NCBI GenBank assembly: GCA_014529385.2
Contig: CM043957.1
Location: 85,813,881 to 85,877,880, forward strand
Reading direction: 5' to 3'
Origin: Adiantum capillus-veneris
Lineage: Eukaryota; Streptophyta; Polypodiopsida; Polypodiales; Pteridaceae
Length of the DNA: 64,000 nt
A program made the position numbers and the translations under genes. The first letter of the stretch is position 1, and each line of letters starts with the position of its first letter. A model generated the notes under the pieces. That model did not search any database. It saw only the letters and a program-made list of their open reading frames with translations, and was not told where the DNA came from. Below, piece after piece: positions 1 through 11,040 of this stretch.

Positions 1-1
1 C

Positions 2-1593
2 AAGCAATTGTAATGTTGCTTTGTGGACTTTAAGAAAGCCTTTGATATGATTCCACGTAACAAGTGGAGGAGGATGGAAGAACGCCAAGTGCCAAGCGTG
101 TTTATGCTTGCGGTTTCTCGAATCTATGAAAAGGTGATGTGTCAATTGCGCATGGAAAGAGGAATTTTAGAAATTTTTGCAAGCACTATTGGGGTTAAAC
201 AAGGATGTCCGTTGTCACCAACTCTCTTTGGTCTATGCATCGATCAATTGAAACAAATGGTATTTGAATTTATGCAAGAAGGCATTGAAGAGGTCACTAT
301 TTGCAATGCGGTAATCATTCTTTTGTTGTATGCAGGTGATGTAGTGCTTCTAGCACACACTTCAGAGGATGTACACAAGCTTATGGTTCTCCTTGAGAAC
401 TTTTGCTTGTATAGTGGGCTAATTGTGAATGAATTCCAAACAAAGGTTATGCTTGTGAAACCAACCATAGGGAGAAGCCATGCATTGTGTACAACAATGA
501 GACACTTGAAGTTGTTGAGAGCTTTAAGTACCTTGGCCTTGAGGTTCGGACCAGTCACAAGTGGCATGAATGTGCTATGCGTCGTTTGGAAGCTGGAAAG
601 AGATCGTACTATGCATTTGAGAACATGTGTAATGTAGGAAACGTCGAGTGTTGGGTTCTCAAGAAGTAACTTTTTGAGACATTTGTGACACCGGTTCTTC
701 TTTATGGAGTTGAAGTGTGGGGCGGGAGCATCTCACGGTCTACTTGAAAAGAGTTTGAAAATGTCCAAAGGCGTTTTCTTATAGACTTTCTCCAAGTTAA
801 GACACAAACACCATATATGCTCCTACTTCTTGAGTCGGGATCTCTTCCAATTGAGGTCATGGGCATGGTAAGGGTTGTGGAGTACATAATAACGGTGCAT
901 CAAAACCCCTCACATCAACTTCCTACAATTGCATGGGAAGCAAGCAAAAAAGTTCAAAAGACATATAAAAGGAAGATCTTGAGCACGGGATGGATGCAAG
1001 ACATAAAGAAGTGGTTTGGGAGATGGGATGCATTACACTTGCTCCATGATGCCTCAATAGACTCCCAAGTGAATGAAGTGTTTCCACAATGCCAATGTAC
1101 TACGGTTTGGGAGGAATTTGGTGGGTCAAGCTTCATACATTACACCACCCATATTGCCCCCAACTACAAAACCATGTTCTTCAGAGTGAGAGGAAACCGT
1201 GCTCACCCTTACATGCTTGAGCCTATTCCCTTGTCAGGGATATGCACTATCGCACCCATTCGGCTTAGTTCCCACTTGCTTCGATGCGAGACAAGGCGTT
1301 GGGGCAATGGAGAAGAGTCAAATCGATTGTGCACATTATGCTCATTGCAAGTTCAAGAGTCCGAGTACGACACACTTCTAGAGTGCTCAGCTTTTGGTCA
1401 CATTCGAACTTGCTTCCCTCACATTTTTACCTGCTTCCCTCACATTTTTAGCTATGACCTAGACCTACACACTTTCCTCTCCCAACCACAATGTGGGCTC
1501 TCCATTGCGACTTTCATCACCACAATTTTGGAGCATCGAGAGTCACTCTTCAGCCAAACAAATACTACATCACATGTAACTTTGGTCCCATAG
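2..1593 (+). pseudogene. A1 ORF2 remnant: reverse transcriptase and C-terminal domain
   Basis: ORF2 of a LINE copies its RNA into DNA at the target site. The motif FVDFKKAFD is at about 20-50 and GVKQGCPLSP near 190-225, both typical of non-LTR reverse transcriptases. The catalytic motif reads YAGD at 329-340 instead of YADD, so the first catalytic aspartate is lost. A frameshift near 490 moves the reading (continuing with ESFKYLGLEV) to another frame, and a stop lies near 668. The C-terminal part, 817-1593, is open and contains CTLC followed by an H/C pair similar to that of the other A copies. A small duplication, CTTCCCTCACATTTTTA, repeats at about 1413-1450. The copy is inactive. Confidence 0.88.
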
Positions 1594-1610
1594 GTCATAT
1601 TTGACCTATG
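1589..1610 (+). promoter_or_regulatory. A1 3'-tail hairpin
   Basis: CATAGGTCA (1589-1597) and TGACCTATG (1602-1610) form a perfect 9-bp stem with a 4-base loop, 15 bases before the (TC)n tract. The other A copies carry a related stem at the same place. By analogy with LINEs whose reverse transcriptase recognises a 3' RNA hairpin, this is a candidate recognition element; that role is inferred. Confidence 0.6.
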
Positions 1611-1621
1611 AGGACAATAAT

Positions 1622-1625
<4 letters not shown>

Positions 1626-1673
<48 letters not shown>
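1626..1673. repeat. (TC)24 microsatellite joining A1 to A2
   Basis: A pure TC tract of 48 bp. A1 ends into it and A2 starts at its last base. The apparent Leu-Ser or Arg-Glu peptides read through it are not proteins. Confidence 0.97.
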
Positions 1674-1675
<2 letters not shown>

Positions 1676-1784
1676 ACACCCATGTACTTCTGTGTGGCTA
1701 TTGCATGACTCTATGCAATCATCGCACATTAACCAAAGGATATCACGAAGCGGTCGAACAGTGAGCTCATCACCTATCAAAACA

Positions 1785-2577
1785 ATGCCGAAGGACACAA
1801 CCCCCACGCCCCCCAAGGAATCAAGGGACATGACAATTACATGTACTACCCAGGACATATGGGGACTGCTATTGTCTATCCAGGAACAGGTACGACAACA
1901 GAATGAGGTGATTTCACGTCAAAATGACGACATCAAAGCCCTGACACTGCACAACAAAGAGCTGGATCATACCATTAAATTACAAGCTCTAAAGCTTCAG
2001 CAACAAGAAGACCATGAAAACGCTGCAATCCCAAGTGCTCGAACAAGGAAATCACATAACACATGTCACCAGTAGTGTAATCGATGCATCCGAGGGGTCT
2101 CCTCCATCTTGGGCCCAAATAGTAAAACAAGAGAAGACTATGGGGCACATGACAAGAGAAATGTATACGCATGAGAGCATGTATACGTATGAGGATCCTA
2201 CTGAGTACAAGGAACGGGAGAAAAGATCCCGAAACATTGTGATACGAGGCATGCTAGAACCTGAGGGGGAAACAGTCATGTCATTGAACGTAGATGTTAC
2301 CACCTTGTTAGCAGAAAAGCTTGACATGCAAGATGCAGGAGTATATGGGGCACATAGAGTGGGCCAAAAGAAGACTGATGCTCATCAGACAGTTGTATGC
2401 ACAATGTTGGATGCTCGTAAAAGGAACATAATTTTGGAAACTGCACGCTTCTACTTGAAAGGCACTCAATACTATGTAAGTGAAGATAGAACACCGGCAC
2501 AACAAGCAGCAAGAAGAAAAGCATATGAGGAATGCCTCAAGGAGAAAAAACCGACATCACCATTTAAGGATGCATAG
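1785..2577 (+). pseudogene. A2 ORF1 (LINE RNA-binding protein), frameshifted
   Basis: An ATG at 1785 opens a frame that begins MPKDTTPTPP and runs into a Gln/Leu-rich predicted coiled coil (about 1860-2010). The frame breaks near 2010, and the rest continues in another frame to a TGA-adjacent stop at 2577. The second half (RNIVIRGM, a hydrophobic block, then AHRVGQKK and a basic C-terminus) has the layout of an L1 ORF1-type RRM/C-terminal domain, which binds element RNA as a nucleoprotein. No zinc knuckle is visible, unlike ORF1 of family B. The assignment rests on position, coiled coil and pattern, not on a database match. Confidence 0.7.
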
Positions 2578-2598
2578 GGGCACGCGACCCATGGGATC

Positions 2599-3450
2599 AT
2601 GACCATACAGGTTACGAGTTGGAATTGTAGAGGTTTCCCATGGCATAAGGGAGAAGGGTTGGTAGATATTCTACCACAAGCTGACATACTCTTTCTATTG
2701 GAAACATGGGAACAAAACACATGCAGGCTGCCGGACATTAGTGGGTACATCAAGCACTCAGTATGGTGGACTGGTACCAAAATGCGAGGACAAGGAGGTG
2801 TAGCTATAATATATAAGGAAGAGCTTCAAAAGATGGTTGATGTATGCAAGGTTGACGAGCACAAACACTATATATGGGTTAAGGTTTGCTCATCAAACGG
2901 ATTGATCTTTATCGCAGGATGCTATATCCCGCATTGAGAGTCACCTTTTTATAACACAAACCAGCTACCTAAAAAGGATCCCTTTGCTGACCTATGTACA
3001 GACATTGCAATGTATGCACGTGAGGGAGCAGTTGTCATTCTTGGGGATCTGAATGCCCGGATTGCAAACACATAGGTACAATTGACGGACCATTCACTGC
3101 ACCCTGCGGACAAGAATGGAGAACTTATGCTTGGTCCTATGTGGGACAGATGTTCAAGTGATAACATCATGAATGCATAGGGGTCAACTATGATAAGTAT
3201 GATGAACTCAATGTAGCTTGTAGCCATGAATGGTGCGGATAAGTTCATACACTCTGGATCATACACTTGTTACACGACAAGTCATGGAAGGAGTACAAAT
3301 GATTATGCCTTGGTGAGATACGATGCATTGGACTTAGTCCACCGTTCTGAAGTGGGTAGCAAGTTACCGACCTCAGACCATACACCAATCCATATATGCC
3401 TACACATGCCAAGTATGCCTATTGTCAACATAATGAATACACCGAACTAG
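2599..3450 (+). pseudogene. A2 ORF2 N-terminus: AP-type endonuclease
   Basis: This domain nicks the target DNA to prime reverse transcription. It starts 22 bases after the ORF1 stop. Recognisable blocks in order are SWNCRG (near 2611), LLETWE, GGVAIIYK, VVILGDLNAR (3031-3060) and SDHTPI (3373-3390). These are the conserved metal- and phosphate-binding blocks of exonuclease-endonuclease-phosphatase family LINE endonucleases. In-frame stops at 2935-2937, near 3075 and near 3178 break it. Confidence 0.85.
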
Positions 3451-3520
3451 TCATACAAGATGCAACTCACGGAAAAAGGACTATGCTAGTCTCTTATATA
3501 GCTTACTGTTTGATCGGAAC

Positions 3521-5250
3521 ATGCCTTGTGACATTGAAGAGACGTGGAAGATCTTCCGACATGCAATGGAGGAAGCAGCAAGAACCATTATGGGCAAATA
3601 TCAAAGTGGCAAACAGATTAGGAAGGGTTTACCTCATAATCCTTGGTTTGATGTAGAATGCAACGAGGCCAAACGTAAGATGAGAGGCCTATCACAACAC
3701 TCAAATGAATGGGAATGTGCTGCTAGAGAATACAATACACTCACGAGGAAAAAGAGACGCATGTATGAACTCTCAAAAGAACAACTAGACTTGAGCATGT
3801 TCAAGACAGAGCCAAAGAAAGCTTGGCGTAGCATGAAGGGGAAGAAAGGGGATGTGATGGGAGATTTCAGCCCACACGAAATGTATGCTTATGTACAAAC
3901 TCTGTATGGCCCGCCAGGGAGCTCAAGAGGTGATATACACAGGGCTGGCGAATGGGAAAGCAGCTGACACATTACATCTTAACTCTGAAATTCTGAAATG
4001 GTCAGGTAGTGAGGCTAAGAAATGGATACACCATATGATGAATCAAGCAATCAGCCAATACCTACCTCAAGACTGGCAAGAGAACTGGGTGAAAGCGCTC
4101 TTTAAAGGAGGTAACTGCAATTTGCTTACTAATTATCGCACCATCATGGTGAGCTCATGTATGGCAAAACTTTTTGGAAGCATTATCGAGAAAGATCTTA
4201 GCACATGGGCTGAAAATAACGGGAAACGCGCCATTTGGACAAGCAGGATTTAGAGCCCGTCATAGCACGGTAGACCATCTGATGACACTCCGGGTCTTGA
4301 TAGAAAAAGCCAGGCAAAAAGGCAAAACTCTGTATTGCTGTTTTGTGGACTTCAAGAAAGCATTTGACACAGTACCTTGTCAAGGTCTATGGTCACGTAT
4401 GGAAACTCTAGGAGTTCCTATGCATATCAGGGCAACCGTAGGGCGCCTATACCAAGAGGTCAGATGCAAACTCAAGACAAAAACACGTTTCTCACAAGAA
4501 TTCAGGAGCACCATGGGAGTTAAACAAGGATGCCCTTTGTCACCTACGGTTTTCGGACTATGTAAAGACGAGCTTGATGACTTCATCAACGAGGCTATGA
4601 GAGAGGGGGGAGATCACCCTAGTATTGGCACTTTCACGCTTCTCCTCCTCATATATGCCGATGATGTAGTTCTGCTTTCCTACAATGCCCTCATTTTACA
4701 GAAACTTCTGGATGCATTTTGCAATGCAACAGGACTGTCAGTCAATGTAGCCAAAACAAAGATTATGTCAGCCCACACATGTAGAAATGAGAATCAGCCC
4801 ATCATCACATATGACGGGCAAACACTCCAAGCGGTTGAGAGTTTCAAGTACTTGGGCATCTATGTTCCCTCAAACCATGCATGGGGGAGTTCAGTGCAAA
4901 ACAGAATTGATGCAGGACATGCAAAATACTATGAATTTGAAAACATGTGCAAGCAGAGTGTCACAAAGCGATGCGAAATTAAGTCTATGGCATTTGATGC
5001 ATGTGTGGTCCAAACAATACTTTACGGTGTAGAGGTATGGGGGGGAGTATCCCCGCTAGCACTTGGAACGACATTGAAAAGATACAGAAGAAATTCCTAT
5101 GTACACACCTCGGGATCAAAACTACCACCCCATACTCAGTGATGCTTTTGGAGACAGGCAAGAGACCTTTGGAAATGCAAGCCTTACAGAGAGTACACAG
5201 GTACCTCGTGAAAGTTAAGATGATGCCATAGAGCCGTCTACCCCACAAGG
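3521..5250 (+). pseudogene. A2 ORF2 linker and reverse transcriptase
   Basis: The linker (3521-3967) is basic and broken. RT blocks follow: NYRTIMVSS near 4130, FVDFKKAFDTVP at about 4340-4376, MGVKQGCPLSP at about 4513-4545, and YADDVVLL with the catalytic YADD at 4654-4665, which is intact. ESFKYLGIYV lies near 4838. A frameshift near 4200 and another near 5060 split the domain. The longest uninterrupted stretch is 4174-5142. It is among the better preserved RT domains of family A in this window. Confidence 0.88.
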
Positions 5251-5796
5251 CATGGCAAACCGGATGTAAGCCGCAAAAGAATTACAAGAGTAAGTTTCTC
5301 ACATCTAGTCTTGTAGAAGACATATGGAAATGGTTCTCTAGATGGAATGTCGGACCATGTGGACATGCATATAGAGGAACACACCGAACATGAACATGGG
5401 CTGAATTTTGACATAAGCATACTTGAAGCCCTACACACCAGATGGAAGACAGCAGTACACAGGTCCAAATTTGAGTACTACGGCAAGCACATCAATACAC
5501 AATATTGGGAGACCTACAAGACTGGGGACACTCATATGCATATAAAGACACCCATCTCCCACAGGGCAAGACGAGCCATTACTTTGATGCGGACGCGATC
5601 ACACATGCTCAAGATTGAAACGGGAGGGTGGTTGAATATTAAGGAAAATAGGAGGACATGCCCACAATGCAAGTTGAACAAAGTGGAAAGCGAGGCTCAT
5701 GTCACCGTTGAGTGCCCAACATACGCACACATCCGTGTTGAATTCCACAGCTCCTTCAAGGGAATGTCACCTTTGAGGAGCTTCTCTCTCGGATAC
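5251..5796 (+). pseudogene. A2 ORF2 C-terminal domain, cut by LTR-1
   Basis: An open stretch from 5347 contains a Cys/His cluster, CPQCKLNKVESEAHVTVEC, near 5659-5715, followed by YAHIRVEFH. The same arrangement (CPLC, then H, then CP.Y..IRGRFH) recurs in the other family A copies. It resembles the zinc-binding C-termini of LINE ORF2 proteins. The frame runs straight into the LTR of LTR-1 at 5797; coding continues after the second GATAC at 16795. Confidence 0.8.
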
Positions 5797-6382
5797 TGTA
5801 TCAGGGCTACATTGTCACTTCACAGGACAGACAGAGACAGTTGGACAGTTGGTTACAGTTGGTCTGGTTCACACTGGACGGACCCTCTGGGCTGGGGAGT
5901 GACGTGGCAGGGTACAGACGGTGGTCTAGTGGACATCGTGGCCAAGTCACCACCACCACTCAGTTTGGAGATAGACTTAGCTGACTGGACATTTATCAGC
6001 CGTTGGTGGCTCTTTATGGTTCTACATATAAGCAGTCGTTTTGGGTCATTAGTATCATCATCTTCATATATGGTCGAACGTAGTCGTTTAGTGTGAGTCT
6101 ATACACAGAGCACTTATTCACCATCCCCGCACATCTGAGCCTCGACACCCCATTGTACCTGAGAGTCCTGGGCTGGAGCTGAGTGTGCTGCCACGCCAAA
6201 GTCTGTATCAATTCTTTGAGATAGTCGAGTCATTTGTTGTGGTCTACTGTTGCTGTTGTGTCTCTGTGAGCTCAGTTGTTGTCTATTGCTTCCTGTTTTC
6301 AGTTTGTTTTGAGTGAGATTGTCACGCACATTGCACTGAGGAGCACCCACTGTAGAGAGCACGACACATTATCTGCGCTACA
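5797..6382 (+). repeat. 5' LTR of LTR-1
   Basis: 586 bp, starting TGTATCAGGG and ending CTGCGCTACA. It aligns along its full length with 16203-16789. Just upstream is the target duplication GATAC (5792-5796). The U3 start carries short internal repeats of GACAG and ACAGTTGG. A weak TATA-like TCTATACA lies near 6098. Confidence 0.95.
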
Positions 6383-6395
6383 AGTGCTCTCATTT

Positions 6396-6412
6396 TGGCG
6401 ACCACGATGGGA
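6396..6412 (+). promoter_or_regulatory. Probable primer binding site of LTR-1
   Basis: TGGCGACCACGATGGGA starts 13 bases after the LTR. The TGGCGAC start and TGGGA end resemble the tRNA-Arg-type sites described for Ogre/Tat elements. The exact tRNA cannot be fixed by eye. Confidence 0.5.
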
Positions 6413-6503
6413 TCTCAACTGAAGTCTCACTCTCTGTGAGGTGCAAATCTTGAAGCTAGTTTGGTTTATCTAGCTTCGTCTACTTTGCCTGGCACTGTAT
6501 AGT

Positions 6504-6640
6504 GGTCTGGTCCTCTATCGCCCTGGTCCATTTGGTCTGGTCCTCTCTCGCCCTGGTCCATCTGGTCTGGTCCTATCTCGCCCTGGTCCAATTGGTCCAA
6601 TTGGTCTGGTCTCTTTAGCCTGGTCCAATCAATCCTCGTC
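6504..6640 (+). repeat. 30-bp tandem repeat in the LTR-1 leader
   Basis: A unit built on GGTCTGGTCC...CGCCCTGGTCC recurs with a 30-bp period at 6504, 6534 and 6564, followed by shorter decayed units to about 6640. It sits in the untranslated leader between the PBS and gag. No function is evident; it could affect RNA folding or packaging. Confidence 0.85.
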
Positions 6641-6732
6641 CCTGGTCCAGCTTGGGTCTAGTAGAGTCTAGACCTGTCTTCAACCCGTACAGGTTTTCTT
6701 GCCCAAAACTCGGTTGGATTGGTGGTCACTGC

Positions 6733-8451
6733 ATGACACATACAAGGCGGTCAGTCGAGCGTCAAAGAGCACTACTGAGCCCTCTGAAGTACTACAACAA
6801 AAGACGACCCTTGGTACCTAGTAGAAGTCCATCAACCTCATCAGCCATTACTCCACATACGACATCACCCATTCCTCAATCCGGTTCCACATCTTCCAGA
6901 TCACCTTCTCCAGTAAAGCTCTCTCCTATTCTGCTACAGCAGGCTATTGAGCAACAGCCTCAGCAAGGGGCCATGGAGGCGTTGGCTAGTGTTTTGGCCA
7001 AGGTAAACATCAAGTTCCCTACCTTCGAAGGACTCTCTTCAGAAGATGCTGACGACCATGCAAGGAGGTTTGTATCTCTTTGTAGGGGTCGAGCGCTTAA
7101 CAGGGAAGATGCTTATTTGGTACTCTTTCCATCCACCTTGGATGGCTTAGCAGACAAATGGTATAGCCAGTTTGCAAAGAACCATTTTGCAACCTGCGCA
7201 GCCTTAAGGCAACAGTTCTGTGCAACTTTCACGCCAGGTGACTATCAGGAGAAGGTGTTGGATGAGTTGGCCAACATGGTGCTCCAACCAGAGGAGACTT
7301 TTGCAGAGCTCATGACTAAGACCAAGTCTCTGGTTGCCAAGCTTCCCCAGCAACCCGGTGAATTCATGGTTAAGAAGTGGGTGGAGAAGGTGCTTCCCAA
7401 AACTTCTCAGCAAAAAATCCGAGAGAGTCTTCGACCCGATGCCACTTTGGAGGAGTTCATCGCAACTGCTACTAGGATAGAGGGGGCTAGGAAGGTATTC
7501 ACCAACTCCCCTCACATAGAGACCCCCTCTGTGTTTCCGGAAAGTCCTGCTGATCCATTGACTTCTTTACGTAGAGAACTTGAAGCCCTAAAACTACAAC
7601 GCGCTCTTCAAGAGGAGAAAAATATCTCTCTTCGCCAAGAGAAACCCCCACATCTTAAAGCTTTGGATCAAATCAAGAGAGAGCTAGAAGAGCTTCGGTC
7701 TCAACAAGAGACTAAGGCTATGGTATGGTGCAGCTCGTGTCGCTCTCCAGGACATTCTCCACAAGACTGTCCCCTTCGGGCTTATTGCCACTTCTGCGAG
7801 AAGTCTAGGCATGAAGACAAGGATTGCTACTATATCAAGGGATTACGGCAAATACAACAAAGTCTAGGTCCTTCTCTCCAACAAGGGCTAGCACATGCAT
7901 CAAACATGGTGTCAAAATATAGCCATCAGAACCCGATGCCACCTCTGCTGACAACACCTCCTATGCAAGGTATGCACAACAACTTTACATCCCCTAGGTT
8001 TTATCATGCTAGTACTCCTTCATTTCTCCAAAGCTTCTACACGTCAGCATCCGGTCCCATGCAGCAAGGGCCGAGACCACCTCGCCCCTCAAATAGGCCA
8101 ATTTTGTGCTACAGGTGCGGGGAGTATAGACACTATCAGAGCAAATGTCTCTTACCAGAAGGGTCCCCTCCTTGCCGACATTGCCCTGAAGCTAAGGATC
8201 ACTATAGTAAGGATTGCCCAAAACAAAGAGCGTCCACATCTGCAAGCACAAGCCAAAACAAGCGGGAGTTTACATTCCCAAAGCTTAACCTCATCACAGT
8301 AAGCTCCATTCCACAGGCCCCGCCTTCCACTCTTGTAGTTGCCTCTCAAGATGGGTTGAAGCAAGTGGAAGATTCACACGGGAATAGAGAGCTGCTCTTG
8401 GCCTCAGCCTCCCTGGCGGTCCAATCTTTCCGTCTCCTGTCACACAAATGA
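6733..8451 (+). CDS. gag: LTR-1 gag polyprotein with four zinc knuckles
   Basis: Gag forms the virus-like particle and binds element RNA. The frame is open from 6652 to a TGA at 8449-8451; the first true ATG is at 6733 and another is at 6973 (MEALASV). The capsid-like retrotransposon gag region spans about 7000-7500 (LDGLADKWYSQF, then a basic core). Four zinc knuckles follow: CSSCRSPGHSPQDC (7729), CHFCEKSRHEDKDC (7786), CYRCGEYRHYQSKC (8107) and CRHCPEAKDHYSKDC (8173, with one extra residue before the His). Most plant Ty3/gypsy gags have one or two. This is the only fully open gene in LTR-1. The stop overlaps the ATG of the next frame as ATGA. Confidence 0.85.
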   Translation: MTHTRRSVERQRALLSPLKYYNKRRPLVPSRSPSTSSAITPHTTSPIPQSGSTSSRSPSPVKLSPILLQQAIEQQPQQGAMEALASVLAKVNIKFPTFEGLSSEDADDHARRFVSLCRGRALNREDAYLVLFPSTLDGLADKWYSQFAKNHFATCAALRQQFCATFTPGDYQEKVLDELANMVLQPEETFAELMTKTKSLVAKLPQQPGEFMVKKWVEKVLPKTSQQKIRESLRPDATLEEFIATATRIEGARKVFTNSPHIETPSVFPESPADPLTSLRRELEALKLQRALQEEKNISLRQEKPPHLKALDQIKRELEELRSQQETKAMVWCSSCRSPGHSPQDCPLRAYCHFCEKSRHEDKDCYYIKGLRQIQQSLGPSLQQGLAHASNMVSKYSHQNPMPPLLTTPPMQGMHNNFTSPRFYHASTPSFLQSFYTSASGPMQQGPRPPRPSNRPILCYRCGEYRHYQSKCLLPEGSPPCRHCPEAKDHYSKDCPKQRASTSASTSQNKREFTFPKLNLITVSSIPQAPPSTLVVASQDGLKQVEDSHGNRELLLASASLAVQSFRLLSHK

Positions 8452-9368
8452 GTCAAACTCCATTAGTAGCTGACAAACCAGCAGATAGTGTCAAGAGCCA
8501 ACCTACCTCGCTTCTATCAGATAATGATGGTGCTTTCATGCAAGCACTAAAGGACTTGCAGAAGCTTAAGATACCAGAGCAAGATCTAATCAAAGGAAAC
8601 AAGCCCACAGCAGAGTCTATCTTGAAAAACACTTCTCAGCAAGTGTCACTGTACGACATGCTTCGACTTGATGCAAATTTTTGAAGTGCCACCCTTTCCA
8701 TCATCCAGTCTCTGTATCCTGGTGCGGGGCCTAGTGGCGGGCACCTACCTGTGCAGCCCTTGGAGTCCTACATGATTTTATATCCAGCTGCTCCCCTCAT
8801 AGACTACAAAAGCCCTCCTCTCACTGTGTCTATTCTTGGGCATCAATTCTCAGGCGTCATAGTGGATGGTGGATCTGGGATCAATCTGATGCCAAAATTT
8901 ACTATGTTGGCCTTAGGTCTGCAGCCTACCCGCCCTGCTCCATTCACTATAACATTGGCAGACCAGAGGACAGTCTACCCTGTGGGCATAGTAGAGAAGG
9001 TGCCTCTGATGGTACAAGACTTCACATTTAGCTTGGATTTTGTGGTGGTCAGTCTTCCTCAGGTGGAGGGAGGATTTCCTTTGCTGATTGGTAGACCATG
9101 GTTACACTATACCAAGGCACTTCATGATTGGGGAAACGACGCCATGTGGATACATACTCCCGGCTCCCCCATGCAACCAATTCGGCTCGCAGGAGGTATG
9201 GATCCAGTGGTTCATCATAGCTCATTGTCAGTACAGTCCAACCCTGACCTTGAGCAGCCCATCCCACCTGACGGGTCTGATGAAGACCTACTGCAGTGGT
9301 TCGAAGCTACCGCCTCGATGTGCCATGCTATGTCGTCTCTATTCAAAACTCACCTGTGCTACCGGTAA
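8448..9368 (+). pseudogene. pol: LTR-1 start of pol and aspartic protease
   Basis: The pol frame begins at an ATG (8448) that overlaps the gag stop as ATGA. It is broken by a TGA at 8682-8684 and reopens at once in the same frame. The protease shows VDGGSGINLMP near 8872, where Asp-Gly-Gly-Ser replaces the more usual Asp-Ser/Thr-Gly, a form seen in Tat-type plant elements, and LLIGRPWL near 9080 as the second conserved block. The frame stops at 9366-9368. The protease itself is otherwise uninterrupted. Confidence 0.8.
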
Positions 9369-9478
9369 CACTCTCTCTCCCAACTCCTCAGGTGGACACA
9401 AATGTCCCAAGCCCTACCCCTAAACACTCTCTCTCCCAACTCCTCAGGTGGACACAAATGCCCCAAGCCCTACAGCAG
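9367..9478 (+). repeat. 56-bp tandem duplication in LTR-1 pol
   Basis: Two adjacent copies beginning AACACTCTCTCTCCCAACTC (9367 and 9423), differing at about one or two positions. They are followed by a short repeat of CAGCAGACAGT. The 56-bp length is not a multiple of three, so the duplication shifts frame between the protease and RT. Confidence 0.9.
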
Positions 9479-11040
9479 ACAGTAGTCCTACAGCAGACAG
9501 TGGACTAGTCGAAGAAGTGCGTCAGCCCCAAATTCTCATGATTCAGATGATCCTCCTATGGAAGCCCTCGGCCTCGGGGAACCTATAATACATCACCGCA
9601 GGGGGAAAAAATGTTCTCTGCATGAACTAGTCAATGATTCCCCCCTCCCTCTAACATTTCCCAGGTTGGACGCCCCGCCCCCTCAAAAGCACTCAGTTAT
9701 GTCTGTGTCTGAAGATTTACCCTTCGAGAAGCTTCCACCAGGATGGTTACAAGAAGAGTACGCGGAGTTTCCAATCGATCAAACACCAGCACATGAAGTC
9801 TAGAAGCTACTAGAGGCAGCTCAGTTCTCAACTTCTGAAGTACCCTCCACAATTACACCTCCTGACCCTATCAAAAAAGTCAACCTGGGCGACCCTGACA
9901 ACCCTCAGCACGTCCTCTTAGCAGCTTGGTTATGGGAGCATCCCGCATTACTTGATCAGGTACTCTCTTTTATTCACTCTTTTAAGGATGTTTTTGCTTG
10001 GTTCTACAAGGATTTGGAAGGGATCCCACCAGAATTGGGTGTCCACACTTTACCTCTGGTTGAAGGGGCTAAGCCTGTCAGAGGCCGAGCTTCTAAGCTC
10101 AACCCAAAGTATGAAGAGGCTGTAAAGTCAGAGCTCGAAAAAATGCAAGAGGCAGGGATCATTGTACTTGTGGAGCACTCTGAGTGGTTATCACCCATGG
10201 TGATAGCGCCTAAGAAGCAGTCCAATAAAATTCGTGTGTGCGTAGATTACCGCGCGCTGAATAAGGTAACTATCCCAGGTGGTTTCCCCACACCTTTCAC
10301 TGAGCGTGTGCTCGAAGATGTCGCAGGGCATGTTTTGTACAGTTTCATGGATGGGTTTAGTGGATACAATCAGTTAGGCATCCATCTAGGTTATCCTTGG
10401 GGCATCCCTGGGGTATTTTTATCTACACTAGAATGTCTTTTGGGTTGAAAAACGCTCCACCTTCTTTCAATCGGGCGGTATATCTCATCTTTTGTCCTCT
10501 GCTTACAGATCATCTTCGCATCTTCATGGACGATTTTTCGACCTTCTTTGGTGCTCAATGTTCAACCCGAGTGGAAAATCTAGAGGAACACCTCGCTCAG
10601 CTCTCTGCTATCTTCCTCAGCTGCAGAGAGGCACGCCTAAGGCTAAATTCTAACAAATGTCATTTTTTGGTCACTGAGGGCACACTTCTAGCCCATGTGG
10701 TGTCTGCTAAAGGTTTAGCATGTGACCCAGGGAAGATCGTGGCAATCTTAAAGTTACCACCTCCCATCAACCCAAAAGGGGTGCAGAGCTTTGTAGGTCA
10801 CACAGGCTATCATCGCAAGTTTATACGCATGTATGCACAGGTGGCTCAACCCGTAACTCGCCTAACCAGTGCTAATGTTCCCTTTCAATGGTCAAATGCA
10901 GAGGCTGAAGCTTTTGCATACCTCAAAAAACGCCTCATTGAAGCGCCTATCCTGGTAGCTCCAAATTGGTCTTTTCCTTTTCACGTGCATATTGATGCCA
11001 CAACTGGTTGTGGGGGCTGTGCTGACTCAGCATAGTAAGG
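9479..11040 (+). pseudogene. pol: LTR-1 protease-RT linker and reverse transcriptase
   Basis: The linker (9479-10013) is in the pol frame with one stop at 9801. RT starts with GIPPELGVHTLPL (near 10020) and shows SPMVIAPKKQ, RVCVDYRALNKVT, FSGYNQL and MSFGLKNAPPSFNRA. The catalytic box reads FMDDFS near 10525-10542, close to the usual (Y/F)xDD. A frameshift of a few bases near 10400 splits the domain, and the second part continues in another frame to 11035 through the connection region (GHTGYHRKFI). The order and spacing are standard for Ty3/gypsy. Confidence 0.88.

Larger units (their letters stand above)
1..1673 (+). mobile_element. LINE family A copy 1 (A1), 3' portion
   Basis: This is the 3' part of a non-LTR retrotransposon entering from the left edge of the window. 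It carries reverse transcriptase sequence from the first bases, a C-terminal Cys/His region near 1320-1400, a perfect hairpin at 1589-1610 and a (TC)n tract at its end. The next copy, A2, begins directly after the tract in the same orientation. A1 resembles A2 in its RT block more than it resembles A4-A7, so A1 and A2 look like one subfamily. Confidence 0.9.
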
